Of a stretch of DNA of 64,000 nt, positions 38,369 through 47,011 are shown piece after piece (position 1 is the stretch's first letter; the number at the start of each line of letters is the position of its first letter). The translations under genes were made by a program, and so were the position numbers. The DNA is from Firmicutes bacterium HGW-Firmicutes-15 (GTDB lineage Bacteria > Bacillota > Syntrophomonadia > Syntrophomonadales > Syntrophomonadaceae). The notes below the pieces were generated by a model. It made no database searches and was not told the origin of the DNA. It saw only the letters and a program-made list of their open reading frames with translations. The stretch covers positions 1 to 64,000 of the forward strand of contig PHAA01000027.1 in the NCBI GenBank assembly GCA_002840245.1. Reading direction: 5' to 3'.

Positions 38369-39712
38369 ATGAAAACAAAATGGGGATGGCTAATATCAAT
38401 CGCAATAATGCTAGTTTCAGTGTTAGGGCTTCCCGCCATGGCCTGGGCGGCCGATGAACCGGCTATAAGTTCTGGAGATACCTCTTTTATGATAATCTGC
38501 ACAGCATTGGTAATGATTATGACGCCCGGATTGGCTTTGTTTTATGGAGGAATGGTAAGGCGAAAGAATGTACTCAGCATAATGCTGCAATGTTTTGCCG
38601 CCATGGCTCTAGTATCAGTGCAATGGGTATTGATTGGATATACTCTGGGTTTTGGTGCTGATATTAATGGTCTGGTGGGAAACTTTCAATGGCTAGGACT
38701 GAGTGGAGTGGGAGGAGCTCCAAACGTTGATTATGCAGGAACAATTCCGCACCAGGTCTTTGTACTTTACCAACTGATGTTTGCTATTATTACCGTAGCC
38801 CTAATTTCAGGAGCCTTTGCCGAGCGTTTGAGATTCTCAATATTTGTGGCATTTGTCTTATTATGGACTACCTTAGTTTATGATCCCCTGGCTCATTGGG
38901 TATGGGGAGTGGGAGGATGGCTCCGTGCTATGGGAGCATTGGACTTCGCCGGTGGGACAGTTGTTCATATCAGTTCTGGAGTATCTGGACTGGTAGCCGC
39001 ACTTATTCTTGGGCGTCGTCGTGAAACAGGATCAGAACCCATGGTTCCTCATCACCTACCTATGACCATGTTGGGTGCTGCCTTACTCTGGTTTGGTTGG
39101 TTTGGTTTTAACGCCGGTAGTGCCCTAGCGGCTAATGAGCTTGCAGCTTCAGCCTTTTTGGTTACCAACACCGCTGCCGCCGCCGCAGCTATTAGCTGGG
39201 CAGGTGCAGAATGGATGCATCATGGCAAACCCACTGCTTTAGGCGCAGCTAGTGGTGTTGTAGCAGGCCTGGTAGCCATTACTCCCGCTGCTGGTTTTGT
39301 AAGTGCTTCTAGCTCCATTCTAATAGGTTTATTGGTAGGACCCTTATGTTATTTTGCTGTCAGCAAAATGAAGTTTAAACTGGGTTATGATGATTCGTTG
39401 GATGCTTTTGGTATTCACGCCGTAGGCGGTATATTTGGAGCCTTAATCACTGGTGTACTAGCTTCGAAAGCCATCAATCCTGCTGGAGCGGATGGATTAC
39501 TATTTGGTAATCCCCACCAGTTATTGGTTCAGGCCATAGCGGTCGCAGCTACGATTGCCTTCGCCTCAATTATGACTTTTGTCATATTTAAGTTCTTGAG
39601 TCTGTTTGCCCCCTTAAGGGTTTCAGATGAAGAGGAGGAAATGGGATTAGATATTTCCCAGCATGGAGAGGATGCATACAACTATGGAGAAATGAGTTCA
39701 GCTCACATATAG
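38369..39712 (+). CDS. amtB: Ammonium transporter AmtB
   Basis: The 447-residue protein has a signal sequence (about 1-27, ending MAWA) and eleven expected membrane helices. Family landmarks are FYGGMVRRKNVLSIM, the PLAHWVWG segment, DFAGGTVVHISSGVSGLVAAL and the second pore-lining His in DAFGIHAVGGIFGALITG. It conducts ammonium or ammonia. It pairs with the P-II gene upstream. The C-terminal tail is short and acidic. Confidence 0.96.
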   Translation: MKTKWGWLISIAIMLVSVLGLPAMAWAADEPAISSGDTSFMIICTALVMIMTPGLALFYGGMVRRKNVLSIMLQCFAAMALVSVQWVLIGYTLGFGADINGLVGNFQWLGLSGVGGAPNVDYAGTIPHQVFVLYQLMFAIITVALISGAFAERLRFSIFVAFVLLWTTLVYDPLAHWVWGVGGWLRAMGALDFAGGTVVHISSGVSGLVAALILGRRRETGSEPMVPHHLPMTMLGAALLWFGWFGFNAGSALAANELAASAFLVTNTAAAAAAISWAGAEWMHHGKPTALGAASGVVAGLVAITPAAGFVSASSSILIGLLVGPLCYFAVSKMKFKLGYDDSLDAFGIHAVGGIFGALITGVLASKAINPAGADGLLFGNPHQLLVQAIAVAATIAFASIMTFVIFKFLSLFAPLRVSDEEEEMGLDISQHGEDAYNYGEMSSAHI

Positions 39713-39767
39713 TCTCTAGAAAGCAGCAGGCAGTAAATCTCAATAGTATATAGATACACAGTGCGAA

Positions 39768-39799
39768 GCTCCTGGACAAAGAAATTACCAGGAGCTTTT
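39768..39799 (+). terminator. Terminator of amtB
   Basis: An 8-bp stem (GCTCCTGG with CCAGGAGC) and a 12-base loop are followed by TTTTG, 55 bases after the amtB stop. Confidence 0.75.
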
Positions 39800-40005
39800 G
39801 CATGTTCAGCACTTAAATATGGTATTATTTTTTTGCTAGGGCAAATAATAGGAGGAATTGGCGACATTAATAACTAATAATTAGAAGCAGGTTATTAGGG
39901 TTGCCGACCGCTAATATAATGACCTAGGAATGGTCATCAAAGGAGAATGCGGTATGATGCTTATTTTGATAAACTAGGTCTATTATTTCATGGGGGTGTC
40001 GATGT

Positions 40006-42450
40006 TTGGATACTAGCAAATACCAGGTGAAAACCAAAGATTTATCTAGAAACTGCAAACCATCACTCTTTAAATTTAACAGCACGGCTGACATAGAACC
40101 TTTGCAAGGGATAATAGGTCAGGATAGAGCTGTTCGCTCACTGGGTTTCGGATTAGATATGGACAACGAGGGCTATAACATATATCTGGCTGGTTCTTTT
40201 GGAACCGGTAAAACGACCTTGGCCAGAAAAATGCTTGATGAAAAAGCCCTGAATAAACAGGTGCCGCCAGATTGGTGCTATGTAAATAACTTTAATAATA
40301 TGGAGTCCCCGCGTGCTTTGCAAATCTCGGCAGGGAAGGGGCAGGAATTTAAAAAAGACGTTACCGTAAATATGGACATGGTGATTAAGCTGATTGTAAA
40401 AGCGTTTGAAGGGGAAGAATTTGAACTTCAGAAAAGCGCTATCGTAAGCCGTTTTGTGGAGGAAACCAATCAGATTTACCTGCATCTGGAAGAAGAAGCT
40501 CGTTCCTATGGCTTTACCATCTCTCGCACTCAAAGCGGGGTGAACAGCATCCCTCTCAAGGACGGGGAGAATATGAGCCAGGAAGCGTATATGGCTATGC
40601 CGGAGGATGAACGCACTGAGTTAATGAATAAGAGCTCCATCGTACAGGACAAAATCAATGAATCTTTTAGGCAGTATAAAGAAATAGAAAAAATAGTTAA
40701 AGAAAAAATTAAAGAGTTAGAATTGGACACTGCCCGCATTGTGGCTATGCCCAATTTTGAAGGTTTGTACGAGAAATATAAGTCCTATCCGGAGATTTTA
40801 TCCTACTTGCAGCAGATGCATCAGGATATGCTGGATAATCTTGATATGTTCAGAACTAGCGAAGATGATTCTCCTTTAAGCCTGTTGCGACGGATGGACA
40901 AAAGAGCTATGCTCAGGAGATATCAGGTCAACCTGATTGTTGACAATTCAAGCCTTGAGCACGCACCTGTTATTTTTGAAACCAATCCCAGTTACTCCAA
41001 TTTGTTCGGACAGATTGAGTTTGAAAGCGAATTTGGAGTTCTTACTACCGATTTTTCCAGGATTAAACCCGGTGCAATTCATAAGGCTAACGGAGGGTAC
41101 CTGGTATTGCATGTTTATGACATTATTAAGAATTTTTATGTCTGGGATAAACTCAAACGGATAATAAAGAATAAAGAGATCGTAGTCGAAAGCATTAACA
41201 AAACCTTTGGGTTGGGTACGAGTGAAACCCTGCAACCTGAGACTATTCCGGTTGATATTAAGATTGTCTTAATAGGCGAACCATTATATTATTACTTGCT
41301 ATATGCTCATGATGAAGAGTTTCAAAAGCTGTTTAAAATCCGGGCTGATTTTGATATGGATATGAATCGAACCCAGCGCCATATAAAGGACTATGCGCGA
41401 TTTATCAGTTCTGTATGCTATAGTGAAAAACTACGTCATTTTGATCCGGCAGCGGTAGCTAGAGTAGTGGATTACGGCAGCAGGATGGCGGATGACCAGG
41501 GTAAACTGACTACTCTTTTTAATAAGCTGGTAGAGATTATTTATGAGGCCAATTGTTGGGCTGGTTATGGTCGGGCCAGTGTAGTCAACGGGGATCATGT
41601 GAGGCAGGCTATAGAAGATAAGCAATATCGATCCGCGACCATGGAGGAAAAGTTGCAGGAGTACATAGAGCAGGGTACACTTATGATAAATATTAGTGGC
41701 AGCAAAATTGGTGAACTGAACGGTCTGGCAGTTTATCAAATGGGGGACTATCAGTTTGGTAAACCAGTACGTATAACCGCTAAAACTTTTATGGGTGAAA
41801 AGGGTCTGGTAAATATTGAAAGAGAAATTCATCTCAGCGGGAGCATTCATAGCAAAGGTGTACTAACCTTAAACGGTTACCTGGGATCGCAGTACGCCCA
41901 GGATAAGCCGCTATCCCTGTCGGCTAGCCTGACCATTGAGCAAAGTTACTCTGGTATAGAAGGGGACAGTGCTTCCAGCGCTGAATTATATGCCTTGCTT
42001 TCCAGTTTGGCTGAAGTGCCTTTGCAACAGGGAATAGCCGTTACCGGCTCAGTCAACCAGAGTGGTGAGATTCAAGCGGTAGGAGGGGTAAACCAGAAAA
42101 TTGAAGGTTTTTTTCGGGTGTGTAAAGATCGAGGCTTAAATGGTCAGCAGGGAGTGATTATTCCTCGCCAGAATGTAGCTAACCTTATGCTGAATGAGGA
42201 AGTTATTACTGCAGTGAAAAATAAGCTGTTTACCATATGGGCGGTTCATCATGTAAACGAAGGCATTGAAATTTTAACCGGTATACCTGCCGGAAAGGAC
42301 GGGGAAGCAAGTGATTTTACCCCGGGAAGTATTCACTATCTAGTTAATAAAAAACTGAGTCAGTGGAGCCACAAAGGCAAGTACTCATATGGAGTCGGAG
42401 CGGGGCCCGTGTCTCGAAATAGCGGCTTAAGAAGAAGGTCAAGGAGGTAG
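40006..42450 (+). CDS. Lon-family AAA+ protease (LonB/LonC-like)
   Basis: An 814-residue ATP-dependent protease. The N-terminal AAA domain has LAGSFGTGKTTLARKML (Walker A, about residue 64) split by a long helical insertion (about 110-300). The C-terminal S16 protease domain carries the Ser-Lys dyad: Ser in EGDSASSAELYALLSSL and Lys in GGVNQKIEGFF. It lacks the LAN substrate-binding domain of classical LonA. The TTG start has GGGGGTG seven bases upstream. The next gene, a lipoprotein, follows 5 bases later. Confidence 0.9.
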   Translation: MDTSKYQVKTKDLSRNCKPSLFKFNSTADIEPLQGIIGQDRAVRSLGFGLDMDNEGYNIYLAGSFGTGKTTLARKMLDEKALNKQVPPDWCYVNNFNNMESPRALQISAGKGQEFKKDVTVNMDMVIKLIVKAFEGEEFELQKSAIVSRFVEETNQIYLHLEEEARSYGFTISRTQSGVNSIPLKDGENMSQEAYMAMPEDERTELMNKSSIVQDKINESFRQYKEIEKIVKEKIKELELDTARIVAMPNFEGLYEKYKSYPEILSYLQQMHQDMLDNLDMFRTSEDDSPLSLLRRMDKRAMLRRYQVNLIVDNSSLEHAPVIFETNPSYSNLFGQIEFESEFGVLTTDFSRIKPGAIHKANGGYLVLHVYDIIKNFYVWDKLKRIIKNKEIVVESINKTFGLGTSETLQPETIPVDIKIVLIGEPLYYYLLYAHDEEFQKLFKIRADFDMDMNRTQRHIKDYARFISSVCYSEKLRHFDPAAVARVVDYGSRMADDQGKLTTLFNKLVEIIYEANCWAGYGRASVVNGDHVRQAIEDKQYRSATMEEKLQEYIEQGTLMINISGSKIGELNGLAVYQMGDYQFGKPVRITAKTFMGEKGLVNIEREIHLSGSIHSKGVLTLNGYLGSQYAQDKPLSLSASLTIEQSYSGIEGDSASSAELYALLSSLAEVPLQQGIAVTGSVNQSGEIQAVGGVNQKIEGFFRVCKDRGLNGQQGVIIPRQNVANLMLNEEVITAVKNKLFTIWAVHHVNEGIEILTGIPAGKDGEASDFTPGSIHYLVNKKLSQWSHKGKYSYGVGAGPVSRNSGLRRRSRR

Positions 42451-42455
42451 CGGGG

Positions 42456-42782
42456 GTGAGCAGAATAAAGCGTGCAGTTCTAGCTGTGTTGCTGATGTTT
42501 ATGATTGTTGGAGTGGCAGGTTGCAACGCGGATTATAATCAACTGTTGCAAAAGACCAAAATCCCGGAAGAGCCATTAATTAGAGTGCAAATACAGTTTA
42601 CCGATCAGAAGCAAACCATTTGTTATGTGAAAAGCCTGGGCTTGGAAGAAAAAGGACAAATCTATACGGGCGGAGCCTCCTTGAATTACATGTATGATAG
42701 GGAAGGGAAAATTATTGGTTCGTTTAACTACCAGCGGGTTGTGTATATGAAAATTTTAACGGATGAGGAAAGTACTGATTAA
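42456..42782 (+). CDS. Small lipoprotein of unknown function
   Basis: The 108-residue protein has a lipoprotein signal: a charged start (SRIKRAV), hydrophobic core and lipobox VAGC with Cys at about position 23. The mature part (about 85 residues) has beta-rich composition (VQIQFTDQKQTICYVKSLG, GSFNYQRVVYMKILT). No family was recognised. The GTG start lies after a GGAGG site at the end of the protease gene, so it is in the same transcript. Confidence 0.75.
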   Translation: MSRIKRAVLAVLLMFMIVGVAGCNADYNQLLQKTKIPEEPLIRVQIQFTDQKQTICYVKSLGLEEKGQIYTGGASLNYMYDREGKIIGSFNYQRVVYMKILTDEESTD

Positions 42783-42797
42783 GGTAAGCTAAGATGA

Positions 42798-42917
42798 GGG
42801 GACAACTACACAGGGACATTCACACCAAGGGGACATTCACACCAAGGGGACATTCCCCTTCAGGGGTGTGTCCCCATACCTTAAAGGTGTGTCCCCAAAC
42901 CTCACCGGTGTGTCCCC
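42798..42917. repeat. Multi-arm GGGGACA / TGTCCCC palindromic array
   Basis: Several left arms (GGGGACATTCACACCAA and variants) are followed by three right arms (GGTGTGTCCCC). The innermost pair forms GGGGACA-TT-CCCC-TTCA-GGGG-TG-TGTCCCC. Outer arms can pair concentrically. It belongs to the same family as the palindrome at 37634-37662. It lies entirely between the lipoprotein stop and the DUF2197 gene. An open frame crosses it only by chance. Confidence 0.8.
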
Positions 42918-42952
42918 TCACCGATAATTTAGTTATAAGGAGATGGATTAGG

Positions 42953-43138
42953 ATGGAACATGTGGAAGCTAAATGTATGCTGTGCGGCAAAAGCTATCAA
43001 CTAGGAGAAGATGATAAGGACTTTAAAAAAATGAGTAACAAAGATAAGCCGGGTACATATATATGTGATTTATGTGCCAACCGTGTTAGGTATGAATCAG
43101 ACGAAAATAGGAAAAACCCTAAACCCCAGAATAGTTAG
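42953..43138 (+). CDS. DUF2197 family zinc-ribbon-like small protein
   Basis: The 61-residue protein has two CxxC pairs: KCMLCGKSY near the N-terminus and YICDLCANRVRYES, as in DUF2197 proteins. It probably binds zinc; no function is established. The ATG at 42953 follows ATAAGGAGATGG. The frame is open 53 codons further upstream, but that part is translated palindromic repeat and is excluded. Confidence 0.82.
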   Translation: MEHVEAKCMLCGKSYQLGEDDKDFKKMSNKDKPGTYICDLCANRVRYESDENRKNPKPQNS

Positions 43139-43146
43139 GATTTGGG

Positions 43147-43695
43147 TTAATTCCAGGGTTGGTACCAGTAATAATCAATCAGCTTTACCCCGGATTTAAA
43201 AGCTGCTTTATTCGTGTAATAATTGGTCTGGCCAGCATAGACGTCAACCCAATATGGGTAGTTGTGCCACAAACCATAATAAACATCACCGGTGTCATTA
43301 ACCAATAGGGAGTCATATTTGTTGCCTTGGATTTCAACAGGTTCAGATAGGTATAACCGCGTTCCAAAGGGAATAATCGGTTGTCTTGCTTCGCCACCGG
43401 CATTAAGAGGATGTAGTGGATGGACGGCTCCCGAACCGAGGAAATATCCTTTGGCAGACGCAGAAGCAGGAGCTTGGGCAGCCTCGGTATAATAAGTTGA
43501 TTTTTGTCCTTTTACTGAAAATTGGATATACCATTTCGGCTCGACCTTAGCTGTCTCTCCTTCAGGTTGTACCGTTTCTGCAGGAGGGATAGGCTTTTGT
43601 TCTGGCTTAGGTTTTCCTTGGAATATTAAGAATACAACTATGAATAAGAACACTATTATGAGAGGTAACAATAATATACGCCAATCTCTAACCAT
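43147..43695 (-). CDS. Membrane-anchored 3D-domain protein
   Basis: A 182-residue protein with one N-terminal membrane helix (ILLLPLIIVFLFIVVFLIF) and a Pro/Glu-rich linker. A double-psi beta-barrel 3D domain follows: PFGTRLYL, LLVNDTGDVYYG and YWVDVYAG supply the three Asp positions. 3D domains occur in lytic transglycosylase-like wall enzymes such as YuiC and Rpf-like proteins. A role in peptidoglycan turnover, perhaps in germination or sporulation, is inferred. Confidence 0.8.
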   Translation of the reverse strand: MVRDWRILLLPLIIVFLFIVVFLIFQGKPKPEQKPIPPAETVQPEGETAKVEPKWYIQFSVKGQKSTYYTEAAQAPASASAKGYFLGSGAVHPLHPLNAGGEARQPIIPFGTRLYLSEPVEIQGNKYDSLLVNDTGDVYYGLWHNYPYWVDVYAGQTNYYTNKAAFKSGVKLIDYYWYQPWN

Positions 43696-43763
43696 CTTGA
43701 ATTCCTCCTTTCTGCTGATATTTTGTGCATTTTATGATTTTTTATGAGTAATGGAATCATCAT

Positions 43764-43771
43764 GGTATAAT
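43764..43771 (+). promoter_or_regulatory. Candidate extended -10 promoter for the thioesterase-dinG unit
   Basis: TGGTATAAT is a consensus extended -10 located 40 bases before the thioesterase start. The -35 region is weak (TTTATG, 19 bases upstream). This gap also separates the divergent 3D-domain gene. Confidence 0.45.
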
Positions 43772-43810
43772 TACTTTTAAAAAAAACAATCCGAAAGGGG
43801 TTCAATTACG

Positions 43811-44242
43811 TTGAATGCGGTTAATGCTGGGTTAGATGAAAAGCTTTTCGATTATCTGCAAAAATCGATAAAAGAAACTGCTTTTTATAATTTATTAGGC
43901 TTGGAATTACAGCTGTTAGCACCAGGGTACGCTGAATTTAGGGTTATTTCTACGTCGCAGCATACCAACAGTATTGGATTAATACATGGCGGATTAATTA
44001 TTTCTGTTGTTGATGCCACAATGGGTAATGCCATAAGAAGCTTGGGAATGAAAGGCGCAACTGTGGATATATCAACCTCCCTGATGTCCACAGCCAGGCT
44101 GGGAGATACCATAGTTGCCAGGGGCAAAGTTTTAAAAGCCGGCAAGAATCTGATATTTACTGAGGGACAGGTTTATGTTGGTGACATACTGGTTGCGGAT
44201 TGCAAGGCTACGTTTTATAAAATATCCGATCAGAACAATTAG
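43811..44242 (+). CDS. PaaI-type hotdog thioesterase
   Basis: The 143-residue hotdog-fold protein has GLIHGGLIISVVDATMGNAI, the PaaI/YdiI-type active-site helix. Such enzymes hydrolyse acyl-CoA thioesters. The substrate cannot be told from sequence; in this organism short or aromatic acyl-CoAs are possible. The TTG start follows AAAGGGG. It begins a three-gene unit with the DUF3343 protein and the helicase. Confidence 0.87.
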   Translation: MNAVNAGLDEKLFDYLQKSIKETAFYNLLGLELQLLAPGYAEFRVISTSQHTNSIGLIHGGLIISVVDATMGNAIRSLGMKGATVDISTSLMSTARLGDTIVARGKVLKAGKNLIFTEGQVYVGDILVADCKATFYKISDQNN

Positions 44243-44259
44243 TTTCAGGAGATGTATTA

Positions 44260-44547
44260 ATGGAAAACAGTCTGTTTAAATTCAAGGACTATGGCGTGTT
44301 TACTTTTATATCAACATCGCAGGCGTTAAAAGCGGAGCGGGTACTAAAAAACGCATCCGCTAATTTTTTGATTATGCCCACCCCGCGTGAAATATCGACC
44401 AGTTGTGGCCTAGCTATTAAGGTTGCCTCAGCTGATCGGTCTTCCTGTCATGAAATCTTGATCAATAACCGGGTGGAAGTTGAAGCCGTTTATCAGGTTA
44501 AAGCGGTTGATGGCAAAACTCATACGGAAAGGATCAATAATGAATAA
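44260..44547 (+). CDS. DUF3343 family protein, Se/S carrier-like
   Basis: The 95-residue protein matches DUF3343 proteins, small ferredoxin-like folds with a conserved Ser-Cys-Gly. Visible blocks are FISTSQALKAERVLKNA, MPTPREISTSCGLAIKV and a C-terminal EAVYQV strand. Family members are proposed Se/S carriers because of the conserved Cys; this is not proven. It overlaps the helicase start by 8 bases. Confidence 0.82.
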   Translation: MENSLFKFKDYGVFTFISTSQALKAERVLKNASANFLIMPTPREISTSCGLAIKVASADRSSCHEILINNRVEVEAVYQVKAVDGKTHTERINNE

Positions 44548-46606
44548 TTATCTAGGCTTGGTACAAGGCTTTATGGAGTCTGGCGGGAAAATGGAACAAT
44601 GCCTGGAGGGTTTCATCCATCGGGACGAACAGTTACGCTTTGCCAAGGCCGTCGCGCGAACCTTCGAAAACGATACTTTTCTGGCTGCAGAGGCGGGAAC
44701 AGGGGTGGGAAAGACCTATGCTTATCTAGTGCCCGCTCTAATCTGGGCGAAGCAGAACCAGGACAAGGTCGTCATTTCGACCAAGACCAAAGCTCTGCAG
44801 CAACAGATTATCGACAGCGATTTGCCGGAACTGGAAAGAGTCATGGGCTATGCATTGAAATACACTGAGGCTAAAGGCAGGGATAATTATGTGTGCTGGC
44901 ATAAATACCAGAACATTTTAGCAGGTAAAAAAAGACTGGAACCTGGCGAAACCGATTTCGTAGAAGCGATATTAAGCTGGGCTGAGGTGACCAAAAGCGG
45001 TGATCGCAAAGAACTGGCTCTAAAACAGGATTTGATGCAATACTGGGGACTAATCGCGGCCGATCGGAATAATTGCCAGAGAGAAATGTGCTCCTATCGA
45101 GATAAATGTTTTCGCTTGAAGATGATTAAAAGCATGAACAAAGCAGATCTTATAATAACCAATCACGCCTTGCTTTTATCCGATGTCTTAGTTGATAACA
45201 GTATTCTACCCGAGTTTCAATATTTGATTATTGATGAAGCTCATACCTTTACCAGAGAATCTTTTGAGCGATTAGCCCATCGTTTTTCCCTGTATGATAC
45301 TCTTAATGTCCTGGAAGTACTTTATGTGAAGGACAAACGCTCTAAAAAAGGTTACCTTTTTCACCTGCGTAGCAGTTACGCTCATCTCAGCGCAATGATT
45401 GATGAAACTGGAATGTTGGTGGATAAAGCTATCAAGCTAACCCGGAAGATGTTTGATGCCATGTGCAAAGGGCTGAAGTATGGGGATGAATTTAATTTCA
45501 GTCATATATTAAGCCCTGGGGATAAAAAACGCGAGTGGTTTGCAGACGTGCACGAGATCTACCGGCGGGAATGGAAACCTAATATTGACCTGCTGCTAAA
45601 TAAACTAAGAGATATAACAATGGAACTGGAGGGACAAGCGGAAGGTGGCGACCTCATGGGAATCACTAATGCCCTACAGGAAATCGATGATACCGCCTTT
45701 TCTATATTGGCAGAAGAAATCCACTTTGACGAGAGCATTACCTGGTTGGATTGTTTGAAAGGTAAAGCGGTGGCAATATGTTCTGCTGCGGTACATAGCG
45801 GGGATAAGCTGAATCAGCAGCTATACCAAAAGCTCAAGGCATTGGTTCTGGTTTCCGCTACTCTGGCCATTGAGGATAGCTTCGATCATTTTATTGACCG
45901 AAACGGATTAAGTGAGTATGCCAAAGAAGGGAAAATGGAAACTCTTTTGGAGCACTCGCCTTTTGATTACCAGAAGCAGGCCTGCCTGTATGTAGTAAGG
46001 GATATGCCTGACCCGAGCAGCCAGGTATTTAACCGGGAGGTTAATCAAGTTCTGGCTGACATATTTTTATCCCAAGGTGGGCAGACCATGGTTCTGTTTA
46101 CCTCCAAGAAGCATATGCAAGAGGCGGCTGCTGAGCTTCGTCCTTTTTGCAAAAAGCATAAGCTGAAATTACTAGTTCAACATGAAGATGGAGAGTTTGC
46201 CAGTCTGGTGGAGGAATTTAAGGGCCATGGAAATAGTATATTAATGGGAGTAGAGACCTTTTGGGAAGGAATAGACCTGAAAGGGGAAGTGCTCAAATGC
46301 CTGGTCATTGTCAAGTTGCCATTTCGTTCACCATCAGACCCTTATTGCAGTGCCTGGGACAGGTACTATAAAATGCAGGGCAAAAACAGTTTTGCCAACT
46401 TTATGCTTCCTGATGCGGCAGTTCGTTTTAAGCAGGGGGTAGGCCGTCTGATTAGGAGCGAGAGAGACCGGGGAGCGGTAGTGGTGTTGGATACCAGGTT
46501 AATTAACCGAAACTACGGGGCAGTTTTCAAGAATAGCATTCCCATTAAGAACCTGATCTCACTGCCTAGGACAGAACTCAAGGTGCAACTTGAGCAGTGG
46601 TTGTAA
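44540..46606 (+). CDS. dinG: DinG/XPD-family iron-sulfur DNA helicase
   Basis: A 688-residue superfamily 2 helicase. Walker A is EAGTGVGKTYAYLVPAL (about 46-62), the DEAH box is YLIIDEAHTF and motif VI is GVGRLIRSERDRG. Four Cys between motifs Ia and II (VCWH, NNC, EMC, DKC) form the XPD-type iron-sulfur cluster. It lacks the exonuclease domain of Bacillus DinG (YpvA-like architecture). It probably unwinds damaged or structured DNA 5' to 3'. ATG 44540 follows GGAAAGGA; an open frame to 44480 overlaps the previous gene further. Confidence 0.92.
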   Translation: MNNYLGLVQGFMESGGKMEQCLEGFIHRDEQLRFAKAVARTFENDTFLAAEAGTGVGKTYAYLVPALIWAKQNQDKVVISTKTKALQQQIIDSDLPELERVMGYALKYTEAKGRDNYVCWHKYQNILAGKKRLEPGETDFVEAILSWAEVTKSGDRKELALKQDLMQYWGLIAADRNNCQREMCSYRDKCFRLKMIKSMNKADLIITNHALLLSDVLVDNSILPEFQYLIIDEAHTFTRESFERLAHRFSLYDTLNVLEVLYVKDKRSKKGYLFHLRSSYAHLSAMIDETGMLVDKAIKLTRKMFDAMCKGLKYGDEFNFSHILSPGDKKREWFADVHEIYRREWKPNIDLLLNKLRDITMELEGQAEGGDLMGITNALQEIDDTAFSILAEEIHFDESITWLDCLKGKAVAICSAAVHSGDKLNQQLYQKLKALVLVSATLAIEDSFDHFIDRNGLSEYAKEGKMETLLEHSPFDYQKQACLYVVRDMPDPSSQVFNREVNQVLADIFLSQGGQTMVLFTSKKHMQEAAAELRPFCKKHKLKLLVQHEDGEFASLVEEFKGHGNSILMGVETFWEGIDLKGEVLKCLVIVKLPFRSPSDPYCSAWDRYYKMQGKNSFANFMLPDAAVRFKQGVGRLIRSERDRGAVVVLDTRLINRNYGAVFKNSIPIKNLISLPRTELKVQLEQWL

Positions 46607-46646
46607 AATATTACAAACAGTAAGCAAAATTATATGCGAAAAGGTA

Positions 46647-46674
46647 ACATTTTTCATCATCCCTTCATATCATA
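46647..46674 (+). promoter_or_regulatory. Possible mother-cell sporulation promoter for spoVM
   Basis: AC (46647-46648) and CATATCATA (46666-46674) are 17 bases apart. This fits the sigma-K pattern AC-N16/17-CATANNNTA and is loosely compatible with sigma-E. It lies 70-95 bases before the spoVM start. The motif is short, so chance is possible. Confidence 0.35.
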
Positions 46675-46694
46675 AGGTGAATGTTATTAAGATG

Positions 46695-46715
46695 ACCTGC
46701 AAAAAGCAGGTTTTA
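46695..46715 (+). terminator. Small hairpin before spoVM
   Basis: ACCTGC-AAAAA-GCAGGT followed by TTTT. It may end dinG transcripts. If the promoter at 46647 is real, spoVM transcripts would have to pass it. Confidence 0.5.
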
Positions 46716-46742
46716 AAAAGCTTGTAAAAAGGGGTGAATGTA

Positions 46743-46808
46743 GTGCAGGTTTATTATATTCGTATTCCAAATTTCTTGAGAGATATCTTGCTTAAAATAT
46801 GGGGGTAA
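46743..46808 (+). CDS. spoVM: Stage V sporulation protein M, very short form
   Basis: A 21-residue peptide, MQVYYIRIPNFLRDILLKIW plus a final Gly, matches SpoVM of Bacillus (26 residues, starting MKFYTIKLPKFLGGIV). Shared features are the Tyr-x-Ile-x-x-Pro pattern with Pro at position 9, Phe-Leu at 11-12 and an amphipathic helix after the proline. SpoVM marks the curved forespore membrane and anchors SpoIVA for coat assembly. The C-terminal basic tail of the Bacillus protein is missing. A GTG start follows AAAAGGGGTG, and a terminator follows the stop. Confidence 0.82.
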   Translation: MQVYYIRIPNFLRDILLKIWG

Positions 46809-46812
46809 CTGG

Positions 46813-46840
46813 GGAGTAGTTGTCTACTCCTTCTTTTTCT
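46813..46840 (+). terminator. Terminator of spoVM
   Basis: A 7-bp stem (GGAGTAG with CTACTCC) and TTGT loop are followed by TTCTTTTTCT, starting 5 bases after the spoVM stop. Confidence 0.85.
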
Positions 46841-46861
46841 GTGGGCGAGGGGGTTAAAGAG

Positions 46862-46936
46862 ATGCTCAATCTGCGAATGACTATAGCTGGTTTATTCATT
46901 CTTTGCGGATTGATGCTCTTATGTCTGAGCCGTTGA
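46862..46936 (+). CDS. Possible 24-residue single-helix membrane peptide
   Basis: A short frame (MLNLRMTIAGLFILCGLMLL then CLSR) would give one membrane helix with positive ends. GAGGGGG lies eight to ten bases before the ATG. No homologue is recognised. It follows the spoVM terminator by 21 bases and precedes the terminator at 46976, so it would need its own promoter. It is a candidate only. Confidence 0.4.
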   Translation: MLNLRMTIAGLFILCGLMLLCLSR

Positions 46937-46975
46937 CACATTAGAATTGTTGGTTTTGTAAACAGATCATATTAT

Positions 46976-47006
46976 AAGGGGTGAAGTGAGTAGAATTTCA
47001 CCCCTT
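46976..47006. terminator. Terminator for the leftward membrane-protein gene (bidirectional)
   Basis: A 10-bp stem (AAGGGGTGAA with TTCACCCCTT) and an 11-base loop. It starts 6 bases beyond the end of the - strand gene and has A/T-rich flanks on both sides. Confidence 0.75.
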
Positions 47007-47011
47007 ATTTA

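Noticed and set aside
42794-42952. N-terminal extension of the DUF2197 protein
   Set aside because: It is translated palindromic repeat; the conserved zinc-ribbon starts after the ATG at 42953, which has its own ribosome site.
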